Shown here: one piece after another, positions 42,397 to 53,319 of the stretch
Numbering within the stretch: the first letter of the stretch is position 1
Layout of the letters: each line of letters starts with the position of its first letter
Assembly (NCBI GenBank): GCA_028023455.1
Contig: JAQFVV010000960.1
Location: 1-64,000, forward strand
Origin: Epiperipatus broadwayi
Taxonomy: Eukaryota; Onychophora; Udeonychophora; Euonychophora; Peripatidae
Length of the DNA stretch: 64,000 bases
Direction: 5' to 3'
Notes under the pieces: model-generated
Told to the model about the DNA's origin: nothing
Databases searched by the model: none
The model's input: the letters and a program-made list of their open reading frames with translations, nothing else
Translations under genes and position numbers: made by a program

Positions 42397-42624
42397 TGCA
42401 AAGCTTGTTAAGAGCTTATTTTGTGAGCTCTGTATATAAACAATATAAATGTATTTAATTATTAATATTGATAATTTAAAAGCCAATATGATTACATATT
42501 TAAACTTAGAATTCAATTGTTTGAAGGTGTATTTTTTATTTTCCTGTCTTATTATTAAATTATATTTTTTGTCAGATTTTTTTGTAGTTTTAACCATTTT
42601 TTTAAATAGTATGTAAATATAACT

Positions 42625-43065
42625 AAAAAGTGAAAATATAATACAATTTTTTTTTTTAAAATAATGCTTTTATATAAATAACTGACCAAAGAATAAAAAA
42701 AAGTGTATCAATGGTATGAGATAGCATGGATGGCTGAGGGTCACATGAAAGTCTGAGTTCAAACCCCCTGTATATTACATATAGATGTGCAGGTATGAAA
42801 TGCCTGTACTGTAGGAAAAAAATTTATATTAGTTAGATATTGAAATCTTAAGAATCTGAACTTGTTATAAAAATCTCAAATTGCAGGAATATTGTCATTT
42901 TATAAAACATTTGAGGCTCAAAATAAATTATAAAAATGAAAAAGGCATTACGAATACTTTTATGCAACAACAACATTCTTGCAATTTCCATTTGTTTTAT
43001 AATGAGTCTAGATTCTTAAGATCTCTGTATCTTCCAAGAGTGGCAAATTTTCTATCTTTTAGTTG
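42625..43065. repeat. Fold-back family E copy 2, with nested family B end
   Basis: Left part CTTTTATATAAATAACTGACC and right part TCTTAAGATCTCTGTATCTT, CCAAGAGTGGCAAATTT match 2760-3060. At 42695-42825 it is interrupted by a family B terminus (GTATCAATGGTATGAGATAG, TGAGTTCAAACCCCCTGTA), the tRNA-like segment. Older than copy 1. Confidence 0.65.
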
Positions 43066-43097
43066 ACTACTTACATAAAAGTATTATATTTGAATAC

Positions 43098-43139
43098 AAG
43101 TATATATATATATATATATGAATATAAGTATATATATAT
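43098..43139. repeat. (TA)n microsatellite
   Basis: Two TATATATA runs separated by TGAATATAAG, next to the LTR-like repeat. Confidence 0.85.
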
Positions 43140-45001
43140 TATAATGATCAGATATTCAAGAGATCAATCCAGTCTTATCGTATCTACACTACAGAGTGCC
43201 ACTAAACTACTTGAACCTAAAAAATTTAGAGTAGGTAGATACGCGCTGTTAAGGAGCCAACTTTTACATATATATTTTATTCCGACCGTCCAATACCACT
43301 AGCTCAGTGAGACACAGAGATTTATAAGATATAAATTTTTATCTAATAATATTTCAATTAAAAAAATAAATAAAAGAAGCCACTGCCAGTAATTAACACA
43401 CAAACATTTATTTACACACATATAAATTTTGAATCATTTTAGAATCACTTTTACTTTAAAATTTAACTTACATTTTAACTTTGATTTTTAGAATTTAATT
43501 TACGTTTAAACTTTTATTTTCTAAGTTCGCACAGATGAATTTAATATTTTATTTGAGTGTCGAGTATAAATAGACTACATAGATTTGCATTTGAAAAGAA
43601 AATATTCTATCCCTTATTTCACCTTAGACCAAAAGTTCGCAGTTAAGCTAACGTCAATCCACCTGATACATCGGTGTATTCAATGCAGCATGAATACGAC
43701 AGCACAAATACCATACTGTCAGGAATGTACATCTGAACAGCATGGTTATAGAAGACATTGACTCTCATCTAGACAGGGATACTACATCTGTCTGATGAGA
43801 AGAGCAAAAAAAAAAAAACTCCATAGGAAGGGACTGCATTTTCTGTCTTACTATCCCATTCCATAGGCAAAAAGGGGGCGTGTGGCGTATAATGTGATCC
43901 TGCACATAGTGAACCTCATACTACATTTATAATTACACCAATATATCCAATCCATTGACCCAATTTAACTACGAAACAAATAACCTAAGATTTACCCTCC
44001 CTTAAACTAACATAACTTTACGAATCTAATGCAGCCATTCACACCCGACTTAAATTTAGCACTTTATTAAATTAGCTTAACGAAAAACAACAATCATAAT
44101 AAAACTTGAAAGAACAACAAAAAAAAAAAATTAAATGGAAATGATTTAAAAAAATAATACATCAAATAACATTAATTATTAATAATTTATGTTGGTCAGA
44201 TAGGATTCTATTTGTATTATTTACTGAAAGGTTTAGAATTTAGAGTTATTGTTTTGAAAATGTTCATAAAGTTCTTATGGTTTTTAAAAAGTTCATCTTT
44301 ATCTGTTGCTTGCCATTTAGGATCCAGTGTTAATTCCCCCGATGTCCTGTGGTCCACAATATAGAAAACAATTGGTCATTTCTTTTTTTTAAAGCAAAAC
44401 TGAAGGGATTGAAGAGTGCGTCTTTCCAATCCCTTCTCCTTCAACTCTAGCACACTTCTGCTTTCACATCTCTATCTTCTCTAATCAGCTCTTCATTCAT
44501 TAAAATTTATTTCCAAACTTTTTCTTTTTATATTAATTTTGCGAATTAACTCAACATTACATCATGATGATGATGACCCTTTCATTGAGGTCCGTTTCCT
44601 GAGGGATTTCTTTTATTGGTTATTAGTTTTTATTGTTTTTTCTCTCCTATCTGACCTTTACTTATACATTTTGCAATGCCCAAGGGCTAGCTTACATTTA
44701 ACTAATTAAAATAATCATTTTCATTTTACAATAGCGTTAATTAATTTATTGTGCATTCTTAAAGATATATTTTTATCTTTAAATCTTTTAAGTTTTTGCC
44801 TGAAAATTTAGTCTTAAAACTTTTTTTTTTTTAATAAAGTTTTTTTTTTAGTAATTTTTCATCTGTGCGATTTACATATAAATAAGTTTAAATGACTTTT
44901 AATTTTCAATTTTTTTATTTCTTAGAAAAGTTTTTATATGCGAACTTTTCAATGTGTAATTTTTAAAATAAATAATGCAACGGTGTATGTGCCCATTACA
45001 A
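43140..45001. mobile_element. LTR-like repeat, copy 2
   Basis: Homologue of 21269-23403, 1862 bp, from TATAATGATCAGATATTC to CCCATTACA with the terminal hairpin region GCAACGGTG...CCCATTACA. Shares GTAGGTAGATACGCGCTGTT, AAGCCACTGCCAGTAATTAA and CTGTCAGGAATGTACATCTG. An extra block near 44565-44640 (ATGATGATGATGACCCTTTC, TGAGGTCCGTTTCCTGAGGG) is absent from copy 1. No coding. Confidence 0.62.
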
Positions 45002-45049
45002 TATATATATATATATTGAACTTATATGTAATTAGGGGGATTTTCAAGA

Positions 45050-45440
45050 TCCCTTCAGCTATCCACTCCATCATATAACCAAATGCACATGACTACAGAC
45101 ATGTGAAAAAGATAAATGATTTCCAATAGACGTGTTTCATGCTGAACCAGTACTCATCAGTCAGTTCAGATCATCATCTCCCACACATATGTATAATCAT
45201 TGTTAAGTTTATATTAAGATCGTAAATCTTTATACTTTAATAGACAAGGTTCTGTCTACTCTATTCTCCAACTCCTCAGTCATTCATATTTTTGGAAATC
45301 CAATAATCAAATACTCAAAGCCATGTTGTTGCCAATATTATTGTCATACCTATGTTGATTTTAAATCACTGTGACCCCTCATATATAGGACCTTATTATG
45401 TCCATTTAAATACTCAGAAGAGGGATGGGAAGAATACAGA
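45050..45440 (-). mobile_element. Family B single-arm copy with hammerhead
   Basis: Minus strand relative to 38280-38625. From the high end: GAGTATTTAAATGGACATAA, ATGACAATAATATTGGCAAC, TGGAGAATAGAGTAGACAGA, ribozyme, CTTTTTCACATGTCTGTAGT, and the tRNA-like end with the B box lost. Full-length type with a 3' tail. Confidence 0.72.
45123..45164 (-). ncRNA. Hammerhead ribozyme, family B copy with a GUC site
   Basis: CUGAUGA, stem II GUACU/AGCAU with loop GGUUC (one mismatch), GAAA, then stem III AC with loop AC and GU, followed by C: a GUC cleavage triplet. Other family B copies have AUC or unclear triplets. Inner stem I is poor, so activity is doubtful. Confidence 0.55.
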
Positions 45441-45469
45441 TTGAATATGTAATATTCAAATATAAGTAT

Positions 45470-46040
45470 ATTGTCTATACTAAACTAATGTAATTAGAAG
45501 GGATTTGAATTCAGTCTTTCAAGCTTTCTACAGCTATGCACTCCATCTTATAAACCAATACACATGACCACTTACATGTGAAAAAGATAATGACCTCCAA
45601 TATATGCATTTTGTGCTGAAACAGCACTCATCAATTAGTTCAAATCATTATTTCTCCACACATATAAATAATCAGTGCTCAGTTTATATTAAGATAGCAA
45701 ATCTTCCAAACTTTAATGGACAGGCTTCAATCTTCTCCACCCTCCAACTCTCCAGTTATCCATATTATTAGAAATCTGATGATGGAATGCTCAAAGCTTT
45801 TATTGATGCCAATATTGTTGTCATACCCATGTTAAATTTAAGTCATTCTGATTCTTCATATATAGTACCTTGATATGTCCATTTAAATATTCAGAAGAAG
45901 GTCAGAATTCAGTTTGAATCTGTAATGTATATTGGAGATCATTTATCTTTTTCACATTATGTGGTCATGTGTATCAGTTATATAAGATGGAGTGAATAGC
46001 TGAAGGTAGTTTGAAAGTCATTGTACAATTCCCCTCTTCC
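45470..46040. mobile_element. Fold-back element, family B, full-length
   Basis: Left arm 45480-45640 (GTAATTAGAAGGGATTTGAA, CACTCCATCTTATAAACCAA, AATATATGCATTTTGTGCTG), 290-bp single-copy loop, right arm 45930-46035 (inverse, ending GGTAGTTTGAAAGTCATTG). Both ends carry the tRNA-like segment and it points outward on each side. The loop shares ACTTTAATGGACAGGCTTCA and the TGCCAATATTGTTGTCATAC block with the single-arm copies. Confidence 0.72.
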
Positions 46041-46486
46041 AATAAAAGCATTATTTAAAGAGTTTTTTTCTCCATGTTATTTATATATTATAATGTTTAG
46101 GATTGATATATATTTATATTATGATAAATTAAATATTTTCATGGATTAATTATGATGTAAACTAAAGAATGTGTGAGGTTATTTCCATGTAATGACTACA
46201 GAAATTTATTTTCAATAATCTTTTAAGTTGAACAATTTTGCTGTAATAGTTCACAATAACTTTTTATTTAGAAACAAGATGGCGGCTTCTGATTTCAAAC
46301 CAAGCTATTTAACTTAAAGTTAGGAATAGTAATTGATAATTTTCTAATATCTATCAAATTTTGCTAGTCATTACAAGTAGAAATAATTCCATTCATGTGT
46401 TTTTTTTCTAACATCCTACTTCTATCCAAGTACTACCACTAAATTTATATATACATAAAAACTGCCTTTATTTACAGTTTTCTGTT

Positions 46487-46519
46487 CAGTTTCGACTATC
46501 AAGTTTCCTTCTTCAGAAC
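46487..46519 (-). ncRNA. Hammerhead-like motif, PLE type, single copy
   Basis: TTCTGAAGAAGG, a weak hairpin with AACTTGATAGT, then CGAAACTG on the minus strand. Flanks ACAGTTTTCTGTTCAG and TTACAGTTTTC resemble the family G' arm. No palindrome is visible here. Confidence 0.5.
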
Positions 46520-46654
46520 TGTGATTGATAGGTGTGCTGCTATATTATTATTAGTTCTATCATATTGCTGTGTACACACATATATATATATATTTACTGT
46601 ATTTATTAAAAATAAAAAAGACATGTGTGTGTTTGTGTACAAGTTGTTCGTATT

Positions 46655-46750
46655 GTCAAGCGTTGCCTAGCGGTTAGCATAGCTGCCTTCCAAGCAGCTG
46701 GCCCGGGGTTCGCTTCCCGGTCAACGCATTTGACATTTGAAAAAAAAAAA
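46655..46750 (+). mobile_element. tRNA-derived SINE (SINE-1) with cloverleaf-like head
   Basis: Head GCGTTGCCTAGCGGTTAGCA, anticodon arm GCTGC/GCAGC around CTTCCAA (UCC, glycine-like), B box GGGGTTCGCTTCCC, acceptor-like 3' strand TCAACGC pairing with GCGTTG at the start. The tail GACATTTG and ten A follow. It is a SINE copy, not a functional tRNA gene: it carries the family tail and poly(A), and its T loop is one base too long. Confidence 0.8.
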
Positions 46751-49700
46751 GTTATTGGTATTAATATATAAATAGAAAAGAAACGGTAATTAAGTATGCA
46801 GAAAGAAATAAAACATACTGGGAATAGTAACAACCTAATTTGCATGCTAATGAAAATTACATTATGCAAATTAATCAAAGTGATATCGAGTCTGCAGAAG
46901 AATCAATGCAAAAGTAGAAGTCTAATGGTGTCAATGTATCAAAAGTGCTGAGAGTTGTCAATCAGAGTCAAGTGTGTCTAATGGCGAAACAGGAAGAACA
47001 AAAGTAAAATAGTGAAAAGTTAAGCAGCCGCTCCTGGGGCGAGAGTATCCTGACAAATTTTATCATCTTGTTTAAACGGCGCTGGGATGGAGATTTGTTT
47101 ACCTTTTATATAGTTAAACTAGTAATTGTAAAATTTAGCCCTGAATATATAGCCATACATATGCACAAAAGTTTACCCACATGGCAAAGATATACACATA
47201 TATGTACTTTTCGATGTGTGGTTTTGTAATATAATATATTTGTCAATTCAATTCTAAAGATGGCTGCAAAACAGTGAAAATATAAAAAATAACCATAAAT
47301 AAATGGCCGTGTGAATTTGAAAAGGCAAAAAAATAAATTTACTATTGATTAATGCGAAAAATGTTTCTAAACATACAAAATATTAGCACATACAGCCTAA
47401 AATATTTTTTTAAAATAATAATCTATTTAAATTTTTAAAAGTATTCTAGCCCTCTTCAAGTTATTCATAAATTTAATCCAACCTAATTATTAGATCCGTA
47501 TTTTAATCCATCTCACGCGCCCGCATGCACTTGAGTGTTTCGGAGGTTTGAAATAATTTCTTGTAAGCGTGCTGTAAATTATTATTTCTGTACAGTTTTC
47601 TCTATGCAGAATTTTTTTTTGTTAATATTTGCTTGCGCGTACAAGTTCTAGATGCCAAAATGTTTAAAATTAATTACCCATAAAACTGGGATTTTGACAT
47701 TTGTCGTCTGTTCCATAGACTGGAACCACTTAATATCTTCAGAATTCCTTCTCTTCTTTTGTTTTTAAAATAAGTTGATAATAAGTTTAGTCATTTGAAT
47801 GATTTATAATAAGTTGTTTAAATGTGTTTTGATTTGTGTTTTTTTTAATTCGTAAATTTATTTAATACTTGTATTTTCTCCGAGGTTTTTTTCCTTTCGT
47901 GTTTTGGATTTCTGATTGACGCAGTTTTACATTCTCATTTTTCAAATAAGAATGCTTAAAGTGTTCTCGAGGTTTGCAATTACTGAGTATAATTAATTTT
48001 TCCTTATTTTTTAATTAAAATTGATTTATATTTTTGTGTTTATATATATGTTCTTTTGTTCAATAGCTTCCGCAATCCTTTAATGTATAGACAAAAATCA
48101 GCCAATACGAACTTTTACCTGTAAGGTCACAGGTTAACACACACACACTTCCGTACATATAAAGGCATTTGAATATTTTTTAACCATTTCAGACTTCAAA
48201 CAAATAAATAAAATATTAGAAAAAAGACAAATGATGGGTAAATTAATCTCAATATATATTTCAATTGAACAACCTCATCACTTGACCCTGGTTATACCCT
48301 TCTATAAAATGTCTTCATCATCATCATACATTATTTATCTGTTATGTAATGCCAATTAGGGGTCCACTAGTAGTGTCATACAACTGTGTGCAAAATTTAG
48401 TTGACACATCTATACTTTCCAATAAAAAAATGTATAAAAACACATCAATGAGTAAAAATGAATATCTCATGTATACATTTTTCTAATTTAAAAATTAATA
48501 TTAAAAAAAAAAAGTTGAATCGCTCTTAACTAATTTATTTACAAGATGGTTCTGAATATGAGGACCTCGGCCTTCGAAAGCGCTTTGCTACATACTTAGA
48601 TACATATATTTAATTTGTATCAATCTATATTAAGATTTCTTTGTCTTCAGCATTGTGTGTTGATGCGTTTTAGCGCATTTTATATATTTATACATTGGAA
48701 TAATTAGCCACAAAGGCTACACTTTTTGCTCATTTGAATTATTAATATATATATTTCTTTCGTGAAATATCTAAAAGCATGTTAAACTAATTTTTCTATT
48801 GTATTTGATATTCCATCAATCTCTTTTATGTCGTTTTCCCATCTTTTATTTAAAATGAATCTCATTTTATTTATGCTTCTATAACTAGAATCCCTAGCCA
48901 ATTTTTAAATCATTTCTCCATTTTTTTTTCTAACTGACAATCTAATAGTATTCTATTAATATTTGATAATCATTTCTCTAACTTTTCCATTTGTTGTTTT
49001 TTAAATCAGCTTAAATACGAATAAACATTGTGAAGAAATATCTAAAGATTCCCACCAGGGGAGCTACAGTGATGACTTGAATGAAAACTTCGATTAAATC
49101 ACTATATCCATGGATTTGATGATTATTAATTATATGGTTCTTATTTTGTACATGTTCATACCTCATAAGTTAGCATCTGTTAATTCTGTTTACATAAAAG
49201 ATGAACCTAATTCTATTTATGTAAAAGATGATCATAATTCTCTCTATATAAAAGATTAACATAATGATCATAGATGGACTTGAATATGTTAATGTTATTC
49301 CAGAAATATCTAAGAAGATGAAATTCAACTGGCTTTACTATAGGATGTGGAAAAAGAAATTTGAAACCTCACAGAGAGCCCATATTAAATGCCATAATTT
49401 TTTGATTATTTGAAGAAATTCTTGGTCGAATAAGCAGAAAGTGGATTTTGATTTGTAATGAATTTTAGGTGGTAAAACTATATATATCATAAGTTATGTC
49501 AAGGCTAATCTACTTTACAGATTTTTATGCATTTTCTGTGAGGTGATTTATTTTCTGATGTTTAATGGATGAATGCATTAAAGAGAGAAAGCTATAGAAA
49601 AGGAATCAACTTAAATGTAAACAGTAATGTTTCTCATGATTTTATTTAATCGAGAATCTGAAAGTTTTGTGTGGATACATTTTCTCAAAACAGATCTCTA

Positions 49701-50700
49701 GTAGAATATTCTAATACCAAGATAGTGGTCTATAAAATATTTGCATCATAATTATAAGTAGGTGTGATAGTAGTAAGATAACCAAATATTAAGTGTAATT
49801 GAATAACTGCCTAGGTGTGAAACCCAGGACTTCTGTTTTCAATCGTCAACCACTGTTTATCATGATTGATAACTTTATAGATTCAGGGAATGAAAGTTTT
49901 TTTTGGTTGTCTGTCATACTTCATTTCCTTTCTTTTTATTAGAAGCTAATCAAGATTAATCGCTGTTAAAAATCACATTACGTCACTGAAAAAAGAGTTT
50001 ACTGCAAAAGAAATATTCTAGTAACTGAAAGATTTTTGATTTTTTTATCAAGATTAGTCTAAAAGGATAAAAAGGTAATAATTATCATCCTCAATCTGTA
50101 TATGCTTTTTATTATGATGATGATGATATGAGTACCAGATCCATATGGTAAATTAAAGGATAAAATGCTCTCAATTAAAAATTCAGCCAGCAACAACATT
50201 GGTCGGTAACTGGCTCATTTTTAGAACCATTCATCGTTATTGATTTGCATAGTTTAAGTACTCAAAGGATCTCAATGAATGAATTGGTTATCTTTTGTGT
50301 TTTTATTTCTCTGTCTAAAGTAAATTTGCTTGAGTTCTTTTAAGGATCAGATGGTTCTATGACTTTAAGTGTATCTTTATCTTTAGATTTGGAAGACTGA
50401 CTTGGTTATCTTTATTATTCCTTAAATATTTTTCTCATCCTAGTAAGCTAGCCACAGATTAGCACAAACTGGAAGCATTTCCAATTCCTTTCTGGACATT
50501 AGATGATTCACAATCACATGTGAAAGCAAATGACATGCTACACAATCAAGCGAGACTTTAGTAAAAAATGAATACAACTACTACTTAATTGTAAAATAAT
50601 TTATGACTAACGAATTTTGAGAATGACAAAGAAATTCACACCCCTTCCAATACCTTAAAATATCCGTTTGTAACATCTATAAATACATAAATTAAGACCT
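46751..50700. other. Low-repeat AT-rich region
   Basis: About 4 kb with no supported coding sequence. Slightly less AT-rich patches at 47020-47090 and 47500-47580 have CpGs, but no gene signature. It may be ordinary intron sequence with few young insertions. Confidence 0.45.
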
Positions 50701-50724
50701 CATATTGTTCTTATTTGCATGTCA

Positions 50725-50880
50725 TTATAGACAATCCCAATATAAATAACAATCAACAATTTCAAACTGTTGTCAAGGCAACCTTTTAACAATAATGTTG
50801 GGAATTTCACCCTTATTGTTAAAAGGGGGTTGCCTTGACAACAGTTTAATATTGTGATTGTTATTGAGATTGTCTGAGTG
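50725..50880. repeat. Palindromic repeat, TGTTGTCAAGGCAACC type
   Basis: Arms CAATCCCAATATAAATAACA, CAAACTGTTGTCAAGGCAAC and TTTTAACAATAA mirrored on the right as TTATTGTTAAAAGGGGGTTG and CTTGACAACAGTTT. Arm length about 70 bp, nearly identical. Confidence 0.82.
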
Positions 50881-51329
50881 TTGACTGGTTTTTAATGATT
50901 ACTTACAAACCGATTTAGCCTTGAGCATTATTACACATATTATTTGCATATATATGTGAATGGGTTTACTACTGTATTTATCCAGTCCCCTTTTAATATC
51001 TTCAAAGATATATAACACGGAACCATTTGTTAATTATGTATATACATTTTATGAGATATTTTCTTAAAACAAAAATTTACATCCTGTAATAAATACATAT
51101 ATATTATAGAAATGAAAATGCAAATTTTATAAAATGTTCAAATGAGAAAGTGTGAGAGAGAAAGAGAGACAAAAAGTATAATTACAAAAAGTTTACAAAT
51201 TAACAAGGGTACTACATTTTGAATTATGTGAATTAATTAGGGTATAATAAAAATGAAGGCCATGCCAATTTTCATTGGAACCATTGTGATATTATCTTAG
51301 TATTTTTACTTTGCATCCAATTTGGGATG

Positions 51330-51430
51330 GGGGGGGGTTCCAGGATTAATTTCTAGTGCTCCCAGTTCTGGAGCTTGAATCCCATTATGAACCCCCAAAT
51401 AATAAAATCATTAGCATTCTTTAATGCATG
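51330..51430 (+). repeat. SINE-2 remnant
   Basis: GGTTCCAGGATTAATTTCTA, GTGCTCCCAGTTCTGGAGCT, ATGAACCCCCAAATAATAAAA correspond to the B box region, body and tail of the tRNA-Pro-like SINE at 4745-4875. The A box half is missing and a G run (51327-51338) precedes it. Confidence 0.6.
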
Positions 51431-51439
51431 ACTTAATTT

Positions 51440-51710
51440 TAATTTACATTTTTGACAATCTTCTAAATAACTGGTTTTTTTTTTGCAGAGTGATTTACCT
51501 AGTTTGAAATTTTCTCTTCCAAATCTTGGGTTTTCCATAGCTATATTTTTATTCCAGCAGTTTTAATGAATTTTATTTCATTTCTGGTCCAATTTTTTTG
51601 ATGATAATATTTTATATTAGTATGGAGTTAACCAATTTGCATTTTTTCATAGTTCTTTCGTTGATAAACTGGCTATTGTCTCAGGGACACATTTCAATAT
51701 GTGTTATAAG
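51440..51710. other. AT-rich DNA, nothing recognised
   Basis: No supported feature. Confidence 0.4.
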
Positions 51711-51714
51711 ACAG

Positions 51715-51800
51715 TCACAGAGGCAAAACTCTTCATACAGTAGCACCACTCAGTGCAACCCAGAATAATTAATGGCTGCAGGATGCTTGATGGTTATAAG
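51715..51800. repeat. Family A arm fragment
   Basis: GAGGCAAAACTCTTCATACA, AGCACCACTCAGTGCAACC and ATTAATGGCTGCAGGATGCTT: one outer arm only. Confidence 0.65.
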
Positions 51801-51804
51801 GCAA

Positions 51805-52305
51805 TCTTATTGTTCTACATTTCTTTTTATACCAATAGCTATATTTCAGCCATCTTAAAATGCAAACCAGTGATAAATAATCTCTTCATGGCTACAATTG
51901 AAAAATGATAATTTCTAGTTCTTCAATGCTGATTTTTCTTACATTCTGCAATATACCATAGGTTCACTTTTTTCCTTTGAAAATCTTCAACTAGTTCTTG
52001 TGGAAGATTGCCCTCAAATCCTGATGACTAATACCTGAATTTCAATGTTAACTGGTCCAATAGCATCTACAACTGGAGAGAACTAAAGAATTGATCAAAG
52101 TTGTTTTTCATCTCATATATCTGTCAAAAAACAAGCCACTTGCTGACTTTTTAGCAGATAGTGACGTATTTGTTTTTCATCTATAGTTACTGACTTAAAT
52201 AATTAATAAACTGAACACAAAACAGAACAACTTAATTAAAATTACATTTTTCTTCTTAACCTTAAACACCACTTTTAGTTTTATAACAAACAAAGTTCAA
52301 AATTG
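51805..52305. other. AT-rich DNA, nothing recognised
   Basis: No supported feature. Confidence 0.4.
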
Positions 52306-52310
52306 TCAAA

Positions 52311-52560
52311 ATAAGAGTCATAGATCACATGACCCTATACTCTTAAGCTTGTAAGTTATAAACAATGAGGATTGGCAATTCCTCAACAAGCTTTGTGATA
52401 AATGCTTAGCTATCTTAGCACCTCTCTGAGGAGTGCCAGAGCATGAAACCATAGTCAGAGGTTTGGGAGGGGGGTCCTGACAGATATTTTAAATGCTTTC
52501 TCTAGCTAAGCATTTATCACAAAGCTTGTTGAGGAATTGGCAATCCTCATTGAAGTTCAA
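52311..52560 (+). mobile_element. Fold-back element, family F, with hammerhead in the loop
   Basis: Arms CAATGAGGATTGGCAATTCC, TCAACAAGCTTTGTGATAAA, TGCTTAGC (52366-52411) mirrored at 52505-52552. Only one ribozyme is present, in the loop. The 5' flank AAGAGTCATAGATCACATGA, CCCTATACTCTTAAGCTTGT is also present at 62899-62940, so it belongs to the element. Confidence 0.8.
52420..52462 (+). ncRNA. Hammerhead ribozyme (family F)
   Basis: Inner stem I ACCUCU with AGAGGU, core CUGAGGA (52426-52432), stem II GUGC/GCAU with loop CAGA (G-U closing), GAAA (52445-52448), stem III ACCAUAGU imperfect palindrome, then C at 52456 (GUC). All invariant core bases are kept. Confidence 0.76.
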
Positions 52561-52763
52561 AATTGTTTCTAAATCTCAAAATTATATATATATATAAATT
52601 AATTATTAAAGTAAAAAACAAACAAAGAAATTATTCATTTTAAAAAACAAAAATTCATTTCATAATATCCACTTTTGAATTTATACATCAATATTGTTTA
52701 ATTACACAAAACAGTATCTGAAATAGATGCAACTTATATAAATAATGTAGTTTGATTTTAAAA

Positions 52764-52995
52764 CAGGCAAAACTCTCCATACAGTAGTGCCATCTTGTGC
52801 TAACAAGAGCAATCAATGGATGCCAGAAGGCTTATGCATAAAATCCCTATCTAATGCCTACTCATCCAATATTCCCAGATTAGTTTCTGGCTTGTGGCCT
52901 TCATCAGTGAGGAGCCTTGGCACTACTGTATGGAGAGTTTTGTCTGTTTAATAACCATTATGAGCAGGCATAAGAAATGGTGATCATGTGATGTA
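52764..52995. mobile_element. Fold-back element, family A, with hammerhead
   Basis: Arms AAACAGGCAAAACTCTCCAT, ACAGTAGTGCCATCTTG mirrored by GCACTACTGTATGGAGAGTT and GATCATGTGATG. A deletion joins the ribozyme 5' flank directly to the right arm (52920). Confidence 0.75.
52864..52920 (-). ncRNA. Hammerhead ribozyme copy (family A)
   Basis: UCCUCA, CUGAUGA, stem II GGC/GCC with CACAA loop, GAAA. Stem III reads ACUAAU and stem I UGGGAA, both with one change from the consensus that weakens pairing; the cleavage triplet becomes AUC. Confidence 0.65.
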
Positions 52996-52999
52996 AAGT

Positions 53000-53315
53000 T
53001 TGATTTTGTGACTGATAATTTTAACCCAGCATAAAAAATACGTTTTTTTTTCTTTTTACCCCAATAAGTATGAATTTTAATCAATATTGCTGTATAATAT
53101 TTTAATTGTCTTCATTTAATTTTAATTATCACAGAATATTAGGTTTAAATTTTTAAAATTATTCAAATAATTCATCATTTCTTAAAAAATATTCAAGTAA
53201 TGAGATACCTCGTTTAAATTTTAGCATATATAAATAGTTTTTTCTTTCATATGTACAAACTTTGTTAAAACATCACATGATCATCTTTTCTTTATTTTTA
53301 ACAAACTGTTAAAAT
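53000..53315. other. AT-rich DNA, nothing recognised
   Basis: Contains a stray family A terminus AACATCACATGATCATC at 53269-53285 and nothing else. Confidence 0.45.
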
Positions 53316-53319
53316 AGCA

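Larger units (their letters stand above)
42131..42437. mobile_element. Fold-back element, family D, with two hammerhead ribozymes
   Basis: A 307-bp palindrome: TATATAGAGCTTGCAAAATA, AGCTCTTAATAAGCTTTG mirrored by CAAAGCTTGTTAAGAGCTTA and GAGCTCTGTATATA. Centre TGTCTGAAAATTTCAGATTTTC matches the family C centre. The left flank 42076-42095 (GTCAGATGTCACATAACC) has its inverse beside family C at 3700-3716. Arms are similar in length but the outer stem I of the left ribozyme is lost. Confidence 0.82.

Noticed and set aside
46661-46728. Possible functional tRNA-Gly(UCC) gene
   Set aside because: Acceptor and anticodon arms pair, but the T loop is one base long, the copy carries the SINE-1 family tail and ten A, and several sister copies exist.
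46606-46878. 90-codon minus-strand frame
   Set aside because: Its middle is the reverse of the SINE-1 copy; the rest is AT-rich noise.
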